Shown piece by piece: positions 12,001-23,194 of a DNA stretch of 64,000 nucleotides. Source of the stretch: Mytilus trossulus. Lineage: Eukaryota; Mollusca; Bivalvia; Mytilida; Mytilidae. The stretch spans positions 15,361,862 to 15,425,861 of the forward strand of contig NC_086379.1 of assembly GCF_036588685.1 (NCBI RefSeq), in the 5' to 3' direction. Each line of letters begins with the position of its first letter. The first letter of the stretch is position 1. The notes below the pieces were generated by a model. That model ran no database searches. It was not told the DNA's origin and saw nothing but the letters and a program-made list of their open reading frames with translations. The position numbers and the translations under genes were made by a program.

Positions 12001-15000
12001 TTATGCAACATAGTGTAATTTTTTTTTTATTGAAATTGATTGTTTCACTTATAAATGTGCATGTAGATATGTATTTTGCATCACGATTCCTTGACCATGT
12101 ATTAGGTATTGTAACAGAGAGTTTGATGATGAGAAGATACTCATACAGCACCAGAAAGCGAAGCATTTCAAGTGTCATATTTGTCATAAAAAGTTATACA
12201 CAGGACCTGGTCTTTCCATTCATTGTATGCAGGTAGGTTACAATTAACATCTTGTGCCACAGAAATCTGTGTTGGATTTGTCAAACATTGTACAGAAACA
12301 ATATACAGTTAACTGTGTTGAGATGGAAGGCATTTCTGTAACGGCATAGTTTTATTTTGATGACTGAAATTCAATTCTAAAGTCATGAAAGTCTTCATTT
12401 ATACACTCCTCCATTGTGACTTGGAGATCGAAAATGCCGACCCAAGCTGACCCAAGCTAAATACACTCGCTGACACATTCATCAAAAGTATGACAAAAAG
12501 ATACATTGTCCTAATTAAATTACTTAGTTATTAACACCTTTGAAGTCTTTATCATTGTAATTAATTGTAATGACATGATTAACCTGGGGGCAATCACACA
12601 GGTATCATATGTAATTAACTTGTAGATCAGAAATCGATAAAACAAAATTTCGCTAAACGGCACAAGAGAATTTTGGAAAAAGACGTCAGGGCAGAAGGGC
12701 GCTGATGAAGGCACGCAGACGATAAAGGCATGGCGTCTAGAATTTCGACAAAATTAGGGCAGGGCGCCAAATTTTTTTCCCAAAAAGGGCAGGACATCGA
12801 GAAATCGCGGCAGGGCGCCATTACACGCCAAAACCACCTGTAGGAAACACTAGTTCATCATTTGTTCATTATCAAATACTGTAGATATTTTTAGATTATC
12901 CATGATCTTCTCAACGAGATTGATTTTCTCGCTTGGGCCAAACCGGGCGAAAGCGAGAAAGGCAATCGAGTTGAGATGACCAATGATAATCTGTTTATCG
13001 CTATTTTACCTAATTATAATAGTGATATGACGATGTGTCAATCTCGTTAGCACTGCCACGTGCCTTCTTAGTTTCTAGCGATAGTTCTCCATCTCAAGCG
13101 AGTAGCATGATATGAAAAATTATCACAAAAAAAGATCAAAGGAAAAAAGTACAAAATAGTGATAATGCACATTCTCATCAGATCTGATTATAAAACATGT
13201 AAGTTGCATGATTTGCAACAAATTTGCTAAGATAATGAACAGATCTTTTTTTCAGCTATTATGTTAATGACGTACATGATGTACATTATTTGTTTCAATA
13301 AACTAAAGCACCATATTCATTACCCAATTTATGGAAAAATCATTTCAGATGCATATATGTCGCATTTATTTAGGTACACAAAGAAAAAATCGATAAAGTT
13401 CCCAATGCATTACCAGGAAGACAGAATACAGAGATAGAAATATATGGTATGGAAGGAATACCAGAGGAAGATCTTCAACAACACGAAAAGCAAAAATTAG
13501 GTAATAAAATAGTTAAATGAATATGATATATCAATTATTTGAAAGTCTGATATTTTCCAATTTGACCAATTTCAGATTAACTTCAAAATATTCCAGGTTT
13601 CTGAATAAGTCATCATACATGTATGATCATTTAATTTAGAATAAGGAAGTGTGGTATGATTGCCAATGAGACAACTATCCATTTAATAGAGTTTAAATGA
13701 AGTGGATGTAATAATTTATAGTCCACTTTACGACCTTCAACAATGTGAAAACTCCACACTGTATAGTAATCTTTAAAAGCCTTAGACATGTAAAATTTAA
13801 AGTTATTCAAATTTATAACAAAATAATTTATAAAATGCAAATATTACAAATATGAACCAACTACAACTTCAGAATGATAGGATAATGAATTGGGACAGAC
13901 ACATAAAGAATGTGGAGGGGTTAAACATTTTTGTGAGTGCTCATTTGTTTTTCCCTCTACAGATCACCCAGCTAAAAGGTTAAAAGATGACAGTGATGAC
14001 GATGACAGCAATAGTGGCTTTCCTACAACTAGTACTAGTAATAACATGCCACCGATGCCACCTGTTCCAATGCCACCATTTGGTATGCCAGGGCCAGGAA
14101 TGCCTCCTATGCCACCTGGACCTATGGGTCCTGGGCCAATGATGGGACATATGGGTCCAATGGGACACCACCACATGGGTGGACCAATGCCTCCTATGGG
14201 TAGGTTGAAACTAAGAAAATGTTACAGCCAATTTTATTGAGTTTGTTTATAAGGTCAGGTATACTACCCTCTTTTCGAAGTAGCATAGTCCAAGAGACAG
14301 ATAGATTGGTTTTCTGTCAGACTTGTCTATTCTTAAAGTGGGGTAGTTTACCTAACCTAAAAATAACTTCACAGTTCAGCTAACAAGCAAACTAACCAAA
14401 GGTATCTCCTTTGGCTACATGCTCAATGAAATGCGCTGTAATATTATATATTTCAGAATCAAAAGCTAAAAATACAAAAAAAACATTTGGTCAATGGAAG
14501 ATATGTGATGCTTCAAAAAAGAATATGTATGTAAAAATGATGGAAATCTGTCAGTCAACCCAATATCAAGAAATTGGAAATAAACAAACTGATTGAGGAC
14601 AGAATGGCCATATCCATGTTTTGTATGGGAAACCACAATATTTAATAAGACATAACTTTAGAATGGCAAAATTGCAGGTTGGGTTGAATTGGTACATCTT
14701 TTATTCCAGATCACTAACAGTAAAAAAAAAGTTGATTTTTCTGGTGAGGTAAATTCCAGTAATTAAACCCAGAGAGGGAGTATTAGGGAACTATAACATG
14801 AAATAACAACTATTTTTAGTGACCCCAACTAAAGTAATAAAAATAACCAGGTTTTCAATCCATTTTGATTATTATTCCTGGACAAGGTTGTAAGACTAGC
14901 TATTACATTCAGAGATTAGTGGCTAAAACGAAGAAGTTGATTTTTTTCCTGTTGTTGTTTTGTTATAACTTTGATAAATACATATAAACATATATGTGCT

Positions 15001-18000
15001 TTATTTATTGCAGGCATGGGACCAATGGGGTAAGTTTTATTTTTATTATTTATCAAAATATCATTTAACTGATCAAAGACACTAAATGACAGTAGATTTA
15101 AAGCAATTAAAGATTACCGGAAGTCCTTAAGCAGTTAGCAAAATTATTGCCTTTTTGTAAGCAGTAAACGGCCCTGACAAGACAAAAATGAAAAATAAAT
15201 CAAGCAACAACATGAACTAAGTTCAAAACAATAAACCAAAAAAATAGATGCATGTTTATACAATAGACAGTACCAAAAGACAACCATTAAAAGATCATGA
15301 CTTGAGGCATAAGAACAAACTGAAAAATCATTTAATATAATAAAGGATTTACTTATCATATACTCAAAAATAACAAAAGGACTAAGGGGACAAAGATCTG
15401 TTTTAAGAAAACCTGGTATTTTCGGTTAATAAATAATTTTCCCCTAACTATGTGTAAGTTATCAATCAGTACACATACTGTGTGGAGAAGCCAAAATGGT
15501 TGTACAAAATATAACTTTGTGTATTTAATGCTATAACATGAATATGAACAGGATTCAGGGTATAAGCTTACTGAACTGTAGAGCAATATGTGTCATAGTA
15601 TCAGTAACTTGTGGTTTAATTTCTTTTGTGAGCTCAAATTATTTTCAACAATAACAAAGTTGACTAATCAATTTTATTTTCAGTATGCCACCTAGACACC
15701 ACCACCCAGGAATGCCAATGCCACCAAGGCCACCACCATTCATGCATGGAGGTCCACCACCTGGTCCAATGATGGGAGGACCAAGCATGCCAATGTCAGC
15801 TCCATCTAAACCATTATTCCCATCAGCTGTTCAGGTATAAAATAGGTTTAGGGAAAATTAGTTGTATTTGAGTTGGTGCTGATCAATTTGAAACTATTGT
15901 TATTCTAGGGTTAGTTAATTATGATTAAAACAAAAATAGTAAAAAAAAATGTGTTGAATCATACAGGAAATAAAAAAAATCGAGCTTCCATGATTTTAGA
16001 AAAACTTGAATGTTTGATGCTAAAAATCATTTAACATCATCAGTTTATTGATAGAAAACATAATAAGGGTCAAACCTGTGAAAATAAAATATAATTGCTT
16101 AAAATTTTAATATTTTAGTATCCATGACAAAAAACTGAAGTTTATATATATAGAGAAGATGCTGTTTAGAGTTTTAGTAATATTGATTATTCTATTAAAA
16201 AAAAATGATAATGTTTTCAGATTTAACGGGTAAAATTATATCTGACCACTTTCTTGTTTTCAGAATCAGTATTGTTCTTTCTTTATTTACAGACATCAAC
16301 TGCTCCATCATCTGTCTCATTATCACATTCATCTAATCCTGTAACATCATCTGGTCCCCTGTTCAAGTCAGCACCAGCTACAAGCAGTGCACCACCCAAG
16401 CCTACATTCCCATCAGCGGCAGCAGTTTCAGCCTCTCCACCCTCAAGTGCAACCATCACTGGAGCACCACAGATTAAAAAACCAGAATCTAGTTCAGGTT
16501 TGACCTCAAAACTAATGCATCCAGACGAAGATATATCTTTGGTGAGTAGACAATCAATTTTAAGGTTTTACCATACTGCAGGTAGGAGAAATCAATATAT
16601 TTTCACATATTTATTTTGGTGTTTCACTCGTAATACAGTGAATGATAGTATGTTCATCGGTTTGTAATGATCAATGCAAATCTAGAGTGGCAGAAAAAAT
16701 AAACAATTAGAAGGAGAATCCTATGTAGACAGATCCGTTTTAAACTATGAAGACATGGACAAAGTTTTGTGAATTAAAATTCATATTAGATCTGTAGTAA
16801 TAAATGCCTAATGATAGATGCTTCTTAATTACTGATATCTTTTATTTACCTGACTTGACAGGGAAAATGATAATTGACAAAGTAAGAATTGCTTTCCCCT
16901 TTTAACATCATAGTTAATACCAATTTTTGATTGGATGTTGTACTAACACAATGTACAGTAGTAAGTTCAGTTTTAATTTCATCATCAGTAGATTGAACTC
17001 TTGGTAGATATTAAAGTCTGTATTACTCAGGTGAATTTACTTTAGAATTACCTGAGTTCCATTTGAGTAGTTTTGATTTCAAAAACTGATTTATTTTAAA
17101 ACAGTTTTTAGAAACTACAAAAAAATTTGACTGATCCATGTATGGCTTACGCTTTTAATCCTTTGTTTGAAATAGTTCAATTAGTTTTATATAAACATGA
17201 TAAAAATAAGGATTTTGCAGTCTTTTAGTGTTTAATTTGATGACCATGGACGTTATTCTTGCTTACAAGTATTTTTCATAGCGATGAACCATTGTGCTTA
17301 GTATATCTAGTACATGCATGATACTGTCTGTTGCTGATTAGTGAACTTGAAAATACTTTTCAGTATTTGTTAATACACCAGTAATTAATTTGTGGGATTT
17401 GTTTTCTATCTTGTTATTTATAGGAAGAGAAAAGAGCAAGCATGCCCAGATATCAGAGTATGATGAATCCTGGGAAACAGCAACAGCCACAAGGTATTGG
17501 TTTGTCTTCAGAACTAAGTTTCTAAAGGCATTTCTTATCCTTTGTAGTTTGCATTCTAAGTTATTCTTAAACAATTTTTGGCCTTTAAAACACTTACAGC
17601 AATAGGTATTGATAGTCACAAACTTTTGTGAAAGTATTCAATTCTTGGAAGGAGTTTCTTTAGGACTGTGAACCTTAAAAGTTTTCTCTCAATTAATTCC
17701 AAATAGCATTAAAGCATATTTTAAAATAAAGTTTTCTGGTAGAAAAAAAATGAGAGAGAAAAATGCTTTTTGAAATCAAAATTTGCATTGTCCAAAAGTA
17801 TACCATATGCTCTCATATCTATTATTCTATAAAGGCAGTTCTATTCTAAGTAGATGAATTACATGATATATGATAGGAAGTCTTCAATGATAAATGACGT
17901 TGGAATTTCATAAATCTTTATTGTAAATGAGGAGGGATTTATAAAGATCTTTTATAGTAAAATCACTTGAACATATCTTAAACATTTGATTACATGGTGT

Positions 18001-18482
18001 GAGAAATAAGAATGACTTTAGTATCACTTTGATGAAATATATTCTAGCTGGTTTAAGATTATGGATTCCTGATGAGTAATATTCAATAAATTGAACAGTT
18101 AATATATGTTTATATGCCTTTAAAGCTGTTATCCTAATGCTAGCAAGTTAATGGTTTGGTTGGATTGTTTGCTTTGTTTGTATAAATGTTAGCTCAAGTT
18201 TTGTAATAGATTGCCATCTTCAAACAATATATACAAGTAAAACATGTAAAAAAGTATTATATTTAAAATTGATTGGAAGTTACAATATACAAACAAATCA
18301 AGCAAGCTAACCAAAGTCTTGCTCTACATGCATTTGGAAATTAGCTCTAACGCTTTATTTTTAGTTGAGAATATAGAATGATTCATGTTGATTGTGTTGT
18401 AGGAATGATGGGGATGGCTTCTAACAATATGTACAATCAAGGTGGCTACGGACCTCCACCTGGTGGCAATAGACGATACTAA
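9023..18482 (+). CDS. ZNF207/BuGZ-like spindle-assembly zinc-finger protein, nine exons
   Basis: Exons: 9023-9063, 12106-12232, 13374-13500, 13963-14199, 15014-15029, 15684-15834, 16293-16541, 17424-17493, 18403-18482; 1098 nt, 365 residues. The N terminus [16 protein letters not shown] matches the family, with two C2H2 zinc fingers: C13, C16, H29, H34 and C37, C40, H53, H58. An acidic stretch (DDSDDDDS) and a long Met/Pro/Gly-rich low-complexity region follow. A GLEBS-type Bub3-binding motif, [16 protein letters not shown] ([10 protein letters not shown] at about 309-318), spans the exon 7/8 junction, and the C terminus is GGNRRY. In vertebrates BuGZ binds and stabilises Bub3, loads it on kinetochores and coacervates on spindle microtubules through its low-complexity region. 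All junctions keep frame. Exon 5 is only 16 nt. Intron 1 (3 kb) holds nested foldback elements. The mussel protein is shorter than the human one (478-495 residues). Confidence 0.93.
9644..10305. mobile_element. 662-bp foldback element with CTTGA flanks
   Basis: The left end reads CAGTCAGGGGTACTACTTGT (9644) and the right end is the near reverse complement, ...TAGTACCCCTGACTG (10305). The arms stay similar inward through ACAAGTGTATTTTATTTACTT and on to ATATACACAT. CTTGA occurs directly outside each end (9639-9643, 10306-10310), consistent with a 5-bp target duplication. There is no coding region. It sits in ZNF207 intron 1 and appears inserted at the left edge of the next element. Confidence 0.75.
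10309..11216. mobile_element. ~0.9-kb element with ~300-bp inverted arms, hAT-like 8-bp target duplication
   Basis: The arms (about 10311-10620 and 10915-11216) are reverse complements over long stretches. Shared words include GGCTGTTTAGCCAGACAAGC, GCAGCGCATCTATTTTGGG and ATGTAAGTTTCACCTACCTG. The right end is CTCGGACTA, followed by AGACACTT (11217-11224). The same 8 bp lie at 9634-9641, now separated from the left end by the 662-bp foldback. The terminal ~50 bp are the same as the 110-bp palindrome at 23314-23423. An 8-bp duplication with TAG-type ends fits hAT elements, but no transposase is present. Confidence 0.75.
11216..11312. repeat. Short tandem/inverted repeat (GATAGAAACAAGTG)
   Basis: ACCTTCATATGGATAGAAAC occurs twice, at about 11250 and 11281, and is followed each time by AAGTG. 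An inverted version, ACTTGTTTCTATCC, begins at 11221. The block adjoins the right end of the long-armed element. Confidence 0.75.
13636..13935. repeat. Decayed GTGGTATGATTGCCAATGAG-family repeat in ZNF207 intron 3
   Basis: GTGTGGTATGATTGCCAATG and GAGACAACTATCCA open the copy. ACGACCTTCAACAATG and, near the end, GGGACAGACACATAA and GGGGTTAAACAT follow in the same order as in the larger copy at 23195-24005. The copy ends about 30 bases before the splice acceptor of exon 4, so it supplies the sequence just upstream of that exon. Confidence 0.8.
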
Positions 18483-19461
18483 AATCGTGGATTATCAACA
18501 GAAACTAGTGCATCATCTTTTTATTGGTTTTAAATGTTGTTCTTTTATTTATATTTTATAGAAATGTAATTTTGTGTTGAATAATGGGAGAAAAGCTGGA
18601 AATGTGATTCTATACATACCTGTTTAAATACAGGTAAGCAAAGTCACATGTTGTTATAAAACTCACATTATTCCTCAAACTCCTATGATAATTATAACTG
18701 GTAAGTGAAATCAAATAAAAGAGGTCAATTATCTCTATGGACATGTAAGGTTTGTAATTTTATTGTATTTGTACATTATGGAAAATTGTCAAATATTTCC
18801 TTTTAATAAAGATCTTGCATTGTTATGACATTAAAAAAGATTTTAGTATTTATTGAACTGATGTGGTATTTATGCATTCGTAGAATAACTTGATAGTTTA
18901 TATTGATAACAAAAGTGTGAGTTGTCTCCCATTTGTTAAGAGTTACAGTTCTTGATTATTTATCCAAGTTATTAAATATGAAACATTAAAGCTGAGGTTA
19001 GGTAGAAAATTCACCTGTATTATAAATATCTCAAACTCTAAAGGAAGATAGAAAAATTAAATGTAAGGAATTGCTTAAAAAAACAGAGTTAGGAAATTCT
19101 AGTCCAAAATGATCAATAATGCTTTCAAAACTTGCAAAATAATTAAACATAATAATTGATACAATTTTGTAACTGAATACTCTTTAAACATTTTTTTAAA
19201 GATATATGAATAAGATAGCATTCCATGTCAATAAAGAATTTAATATCTGTCCAAACCTGATAAAGTTGAAAGCATTTGATAATATTTGATTGAAAAGGTA
19301 TATAGGATCAAAATTAATATTTTTTTAACACCTTTGTGAGAAAGTTGAGGACAAAATCAAAAATATGAAAAGTTGAAATGAATAAATTTGAAGAAAACCA
19401 ATGACACTTTATATGTTAAAAATAACAGTGAAATCTGTGATCAGGACGTAAACCACATTCA
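18483..19461 (+). other. ZNF207 3' UTR and downstream flank
   Basis: Candidate poly(A) signals AATAAA lie at 18714-18719 and 18805-18810. The second is followed by a run suited to cleavage about 20-30 bases on. The rest of the stretch, to about 19460, is AT-rich with no recognisable gene. Confidence 0.6.
18805..18810 (+). terminator. Candidate polyadenylation signal of ZNF207
   Basis: The hexamer AATAAA lies about 320 bases after the stop codon. An alternative AATAAA is at 18714-18719. The choice between them cannot be made from sequence alone. Confidence 0.5.
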
Positions 19462-19605
19462 AAATGCTTGTTCAGGCTGTTTATTTACATAAATTTTTGA
19501 TACAATAAATGTTTTGATAGTATTCAGTTTTTGTAAAAAAAATGTTACTTCAATTGAAACAGGAAATGCTTCTTTCAAGGGTATTAAAACAGCCTGAACA
19601 AGGCA
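19462..19605. repeat. Inverted repeat preceding the structured-module array
   Basis: TGCTTGTTCAGGCTGTTT (19464-19481) is matched by its reverse complement AAACAGCCTGAACAAGGCA at about 19587-19605. The AAGGCAAGTG words that follow recur just before modules 1, 2 and 3. The arm may mark the left edge of whatever element carries the array. Confidence 0.7.
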
Positions 19606-19624
19606 TGCACAAAAGGCAAGTGGT

Positions 19625-20283
19625 GTCACAGTATATTCTACTGTTGGGCTGTTTTTGCCCCCAACATTATGTTGGCGACTTTTTATATTATTCTGAGGGT
19701 AACATGTAAGGCAAGGCAGTACTTTAAACAAGGCAAGTGCTTGTCACAGTGATTCCAATCACTGTTGGGCCATTTTAAGGGTCCCCAACATTTAATTGCT
19801 GATGTTGGTGACATTTTTATAAAATAATTTTGGCGGGAAAGTTTCCGAGATAACAAGAGAAGACAAATAAGGCAAGTAAATTACTTGTCACAGTAAAATT
19901 AGTTTACTGTTGGGTCAAAAGACCCCCAACGATATGTTGGCGACAAAATTATTGTTTCAGTTTCAAAAAATGCAATTGAAGTTTTTCTTTAAAGATAATT
20001 ATGGTCACAGTGTATTTTCACTGTTGGGTTTTTTGCCCCTAACAAATTGTTGGTGATCAAATTTTTTTTCCTTCAAATTTTTGGTGAATTTTATGGTCAC
20101 AGTGTAGTTCACTGTTGGGTTGTTTTTGCCCCCAACATTAAGTTGGTGACCATTTTGAACGAGTATTTTTGTGCATGAACTAATAGAATAGTTTGAATCA
20201 AAAGATATGATAAATTTAATAAATGGTCACAGTGGCACTCACTGTTGGGTAATATTTTACCCCCAACCAATTGTTGGTGACCA
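19625..20283. repeat. Six-copy array of a ~60-nt structured module (multi-stem fold)
   Basis: Copies lie at 19625-19679, 19743-19812, 19887-19944, 20002-20059, 20093-20153 and 20224-20283. Each follows the plan (TG)GTCAC - CAGTn..nACTG - TTGGG..CCCCAA - CCAAC..GTTGG - GTGAC(CA). The outer GTCAC/GTGAC arms pair, CAGT.../...ACTG forms a hairpin, and TTGGG/CCCAA or CCAAC/GTTGG form further stems. Arms differ between copies yet stay paired: GGGTAA with TTACCC in copy 6, GGGTC with GACCC in copy 3, GGGC with GCCC in copy 1, CAGTAAA with TTTACTG in copy 3. Linkers between copies are unrelated AT-rich sequence of varied length (33-74 nt). No open frame explains it. Strand of action, if any, is unknown. 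Confidence 0.85.
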
Positions 20284-22477
20284 CTTTTTTGTTGTTTTCA
20301 TAATCAGATCACTCTTTAAACTTGCTTTGAAAAACTTTTGATTTCATAGTCATTTATTGTAGCCAAGTAAAAACTGCTTTGTATTTTAATACGGTAGAAT
20401 AGTCTGTCTTTTCAAAAATCTCATCTGATTATCTTCTGGGACTTGCCAAATTATAAAAGAATTTCATTGGCAATTTTTTGAGAAATTCAATCCTTTGATA
20501 TGTAAAAAGTCATATAAACCTGGTTGGGTATCAACACGATCCTTTAAAAGCTACACTGACAAAACAATAAGTGCTTTAACAGAAGCACAACAAATTATAT
20601 GGTAGATATGATTTTCAACTGTTATGAAGAATTGAAAACAGTCTTAAAATAAGAAAAAAGAAAAAAAGTATGCTAATATCAGAGGACATAAATATAATTT
20701 GGTGTGACCTTTTTGAAAAGGAAATAAGAATACATGTTTTTTGGAAAATTATTGAAAATAAATTTAAAAAACTGCAAAAATTAAAATGCAGAGTGATTTG
20801 TAGGTTTTTATACGTATTAGACATATTATTTTACTGTTGTCCATCCCTCGTCAACATGTCATATAATAACTCAGAACTCTTGAAATCAATTTGCATGCAA
20901 CTTGGGTGAATTATTAATATCTATTGACTTGAGCTCCCTTTTGTTTTGTTTTTTATTAATTTTAAGTTTGAGCTTTTAGGTTTTTTTTCATTAAAAGGGG
21001 GATCTTTTCAGTTTTCAGACAATAAATGAAAAAAACGCTCACCAATTTGCAAGAAACCTTGGTGACTTGTTTATATCTATTGACGTAATTAAGTTCTCTT
21101 GATTTTATAAATGTAAGATTTTATGTTTTTGTGATTTTTTATTCATAAAAAAGGGTGAATTTTCCAGTTTTCAGACAATGCTTTGAGCAATCATGAAACT
21201 TTTGACTGGTATATATGTATAAAGATAACCTGCCTTTAGTGAAATTAAAAGGTAATTGAACTCCTTGAAAAAGCAATGGGCGTATCATGTGCTCCTGGCA
21301 CAGCTGTTTTTTAAGAATCTAATTATATATATTTGTATTGGTGTCAGAACTGATTTTCCTTATCCAGTAATGTTGTTACCTTTTGAGACCATTGCAAAGG
21401 ATGTGTTTGTCTCATCTTTTTGATAGAAAACAATAGAAATCTATAGTTCACTTCTGTTCTAGAGAGAGTTCCTGGATATGATTTTTCTTGAACAATTAAT
21501 TGGACTAGCAGGACCATTAAGAATTTCCATGAAGTAGTTTATGATGTTGTTGTCTTTGTGTATCATTATAAGCTAACAGGTCAAATTAGGTATAAAGGTG
21601 AGTTTTTTTACAAAAGAAAAGGTACTATTATTAATCAAATCTGTGTGCAGTAGTAACCATTTTTTTAAGGATTTTCTGTTGAACCAGCTTCAAAATTCCA
21701 GTCTCACTATGTTTTATAGAAAAATTATAACTTTGGATTAAATTTATAAACATCATGTTACAAGGCTGGAAACATGTAGATTTCTAGATATACAAGGTCT
21801 ATTCAAATGGACAATGTTAATAATTCGAGGTTTATGCATGTAAAGGATTTCATGATATCGAATATTTTTGAAATCTTGTTTGATAGTCTAGATTATTTAT
21901 CAACTTGTCCATTATATACATTGAAAGCGTTGACAACAATTCCGTAGAAACGGTGGACATTCCTATGGTGACAAACAATAACGTCCTATAGTTATTCAAA
22001 CAACTGATATGAGCAGATGCTTTATACGTGGAGGTTGTAGAAACGGACCAAAAGAACAAGGATAGATCTTGTGAATATGCTGTTTACCCAGTTATGTTTA
22101 TTTTTGCTGGTCATTAACTGCTGTCTATTGTATTTGAGATTAATGATTTAACCAGAACACTGATTCATGATATTGGGTAAAAGCATCGACGCCACTGACA
22201 AGTTTTTCAGATGGACACTTTTAGTTTAAAAAGAGAGGAGTGAACATTGTAAAATAATAAAGAATTTTGATAGTACATTCTTATGAGTTTGGCACTAAAA
22301 GCGCCAAAGATAACTTGGGTACTTTAGTTTTCTGTCTTAAACAAATTACTTGGAATTTCAATATCTAGTGTTGATAGTTGATAATAAAATAAAAAGGTAG
22401 TCACATGTTTAAAAGTTGATGCTTGTTACATTTTTTCAGGAAATTAATAAAACAAAAAAAAACAAAAAAATCTACAT
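20284..22477. other. Gene-free AT-rich stretch
   Basis: I see no exon, RNA gene or known repeat of consequence. The one clear structure is a diverged direct duplication: about 20905-21045 and 21058-21200 share TATCTATTGAC, then AAAAGGG and CAGTTTTCAGACAAT in order. Confidence 0.5.
20905..21200. repeat. Diverged two-copy direct repeat (~150 bp)
   Basis: Shared ordered words are CTTGG(G)TGA, ATATCTATTGAC, a T-rich run, AAAAGGG and TTCAGTTTTCAGACAAT. Identity is moderate and there is no coding potential. Confidence 0.55.
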
Positions 22478-22657
22478 GTTTTAAGCGTGACATGTGAAAT
22501 ACAAATTATTGCGCCGTGAAAACGGGAAAAGAAGTCTAACGGGACACGGGAAATTACAAAAAAAATGAGAATTGCTTGCGTACATAGTGTAAGCGGGATA
22601 CGGAATCTGACAAAACAGTAAGCGGGATCCAGGATTAGAATCCCCCAGTGAGACCCC
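22478..22657. mobile_element. Miniature element, GGGTCTCA-ended family, minus-orientation copy
   Basis: It carries GCGGGATACGGAATCTGACA, then AGTAAGCGGGATCC and CCCCCAGTGAGACCCCC at the right end. The copy at 52548-52770 has the same words in reverse complement, with clean GGGTCTCATTGGGG ends. This copy is truncated or diverged on its left side. Confidence 0.65.
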
Positions 22658-22857
22658 CTTCCATTTCCAATGATATTTTTTTAGCTACCCTAGCCTTTGC
22701 GAGAAATTTTAATCATTTGGCGACTGTTCATTATCGTCGTTAACACAAATATTCTGAAACTAAACTTTCATGGACTAGTAAGATAAACCTGTATCCGGGA
22801 TGTAATCCATCATCAAACAGCAGCTGTTGCTAAAAATAGAACATAATGGGTAAAAAG

Positions 22858-23110
22858 TAAAATCACAAAAATACTGAACTCTGAGGAAAATTCAGATCAG
22901 AAAGTCTGATCAAATGGCAAAATCAAAAGCTCAAACACATCAGAAGAATGATGACAACTGTCATATTACTGACTTGGTACAGGCATTTTCGTGTGTAGGA
23001 AATGGTGGATTAAACCTGTTTTCGTGGCGCTAAACCTCTCACTTCAATGACCGTCTCATCAAATTCCAGTATATCGACAACAATGCAAGCACTCGCGGAT
23101 ACTATATAAC
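22858..23110. repeat. Dispersed repeat, CACAAAAATACTGAACTC family, copy 1
   Basis: Ordered words are AATCACAAAAATACTGAACT, GAGGAAAATTCA, AATGGCAAAATCAAAAG, GACTTGGTACAGGCATTTTC, AACCTCTCACTT and TCTCATCAAATTCC. Other copies lie at about 24536-24790, 30917-31135 and 38266-38460, with a short piece at 44685-44725. Confidence 0.8.
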
Positions 23111-23194
23111 ATAGATGAAAAATAGCTGTATAGAGACTCATTTAGACTATTTCATCTATACATTTTACATAAGTAAATATTCACTCATATAAAA

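Noticed and set aside
13964-14176. Minus-strand Gly/Pro/Ile-rich reading frames
   Set aside because: They are antisense shadows of ZNF207 exon 4, whose Met/Pro/Gly codons read open on the other strand.
19625-20283. tRNA genes or hammerhead ribozymes as an explanation of the structured modules
   Set aside because: No T-loop GTTCRA or anticodon arrangement, and no CTGATGA/GAAAC core is present in any copy.
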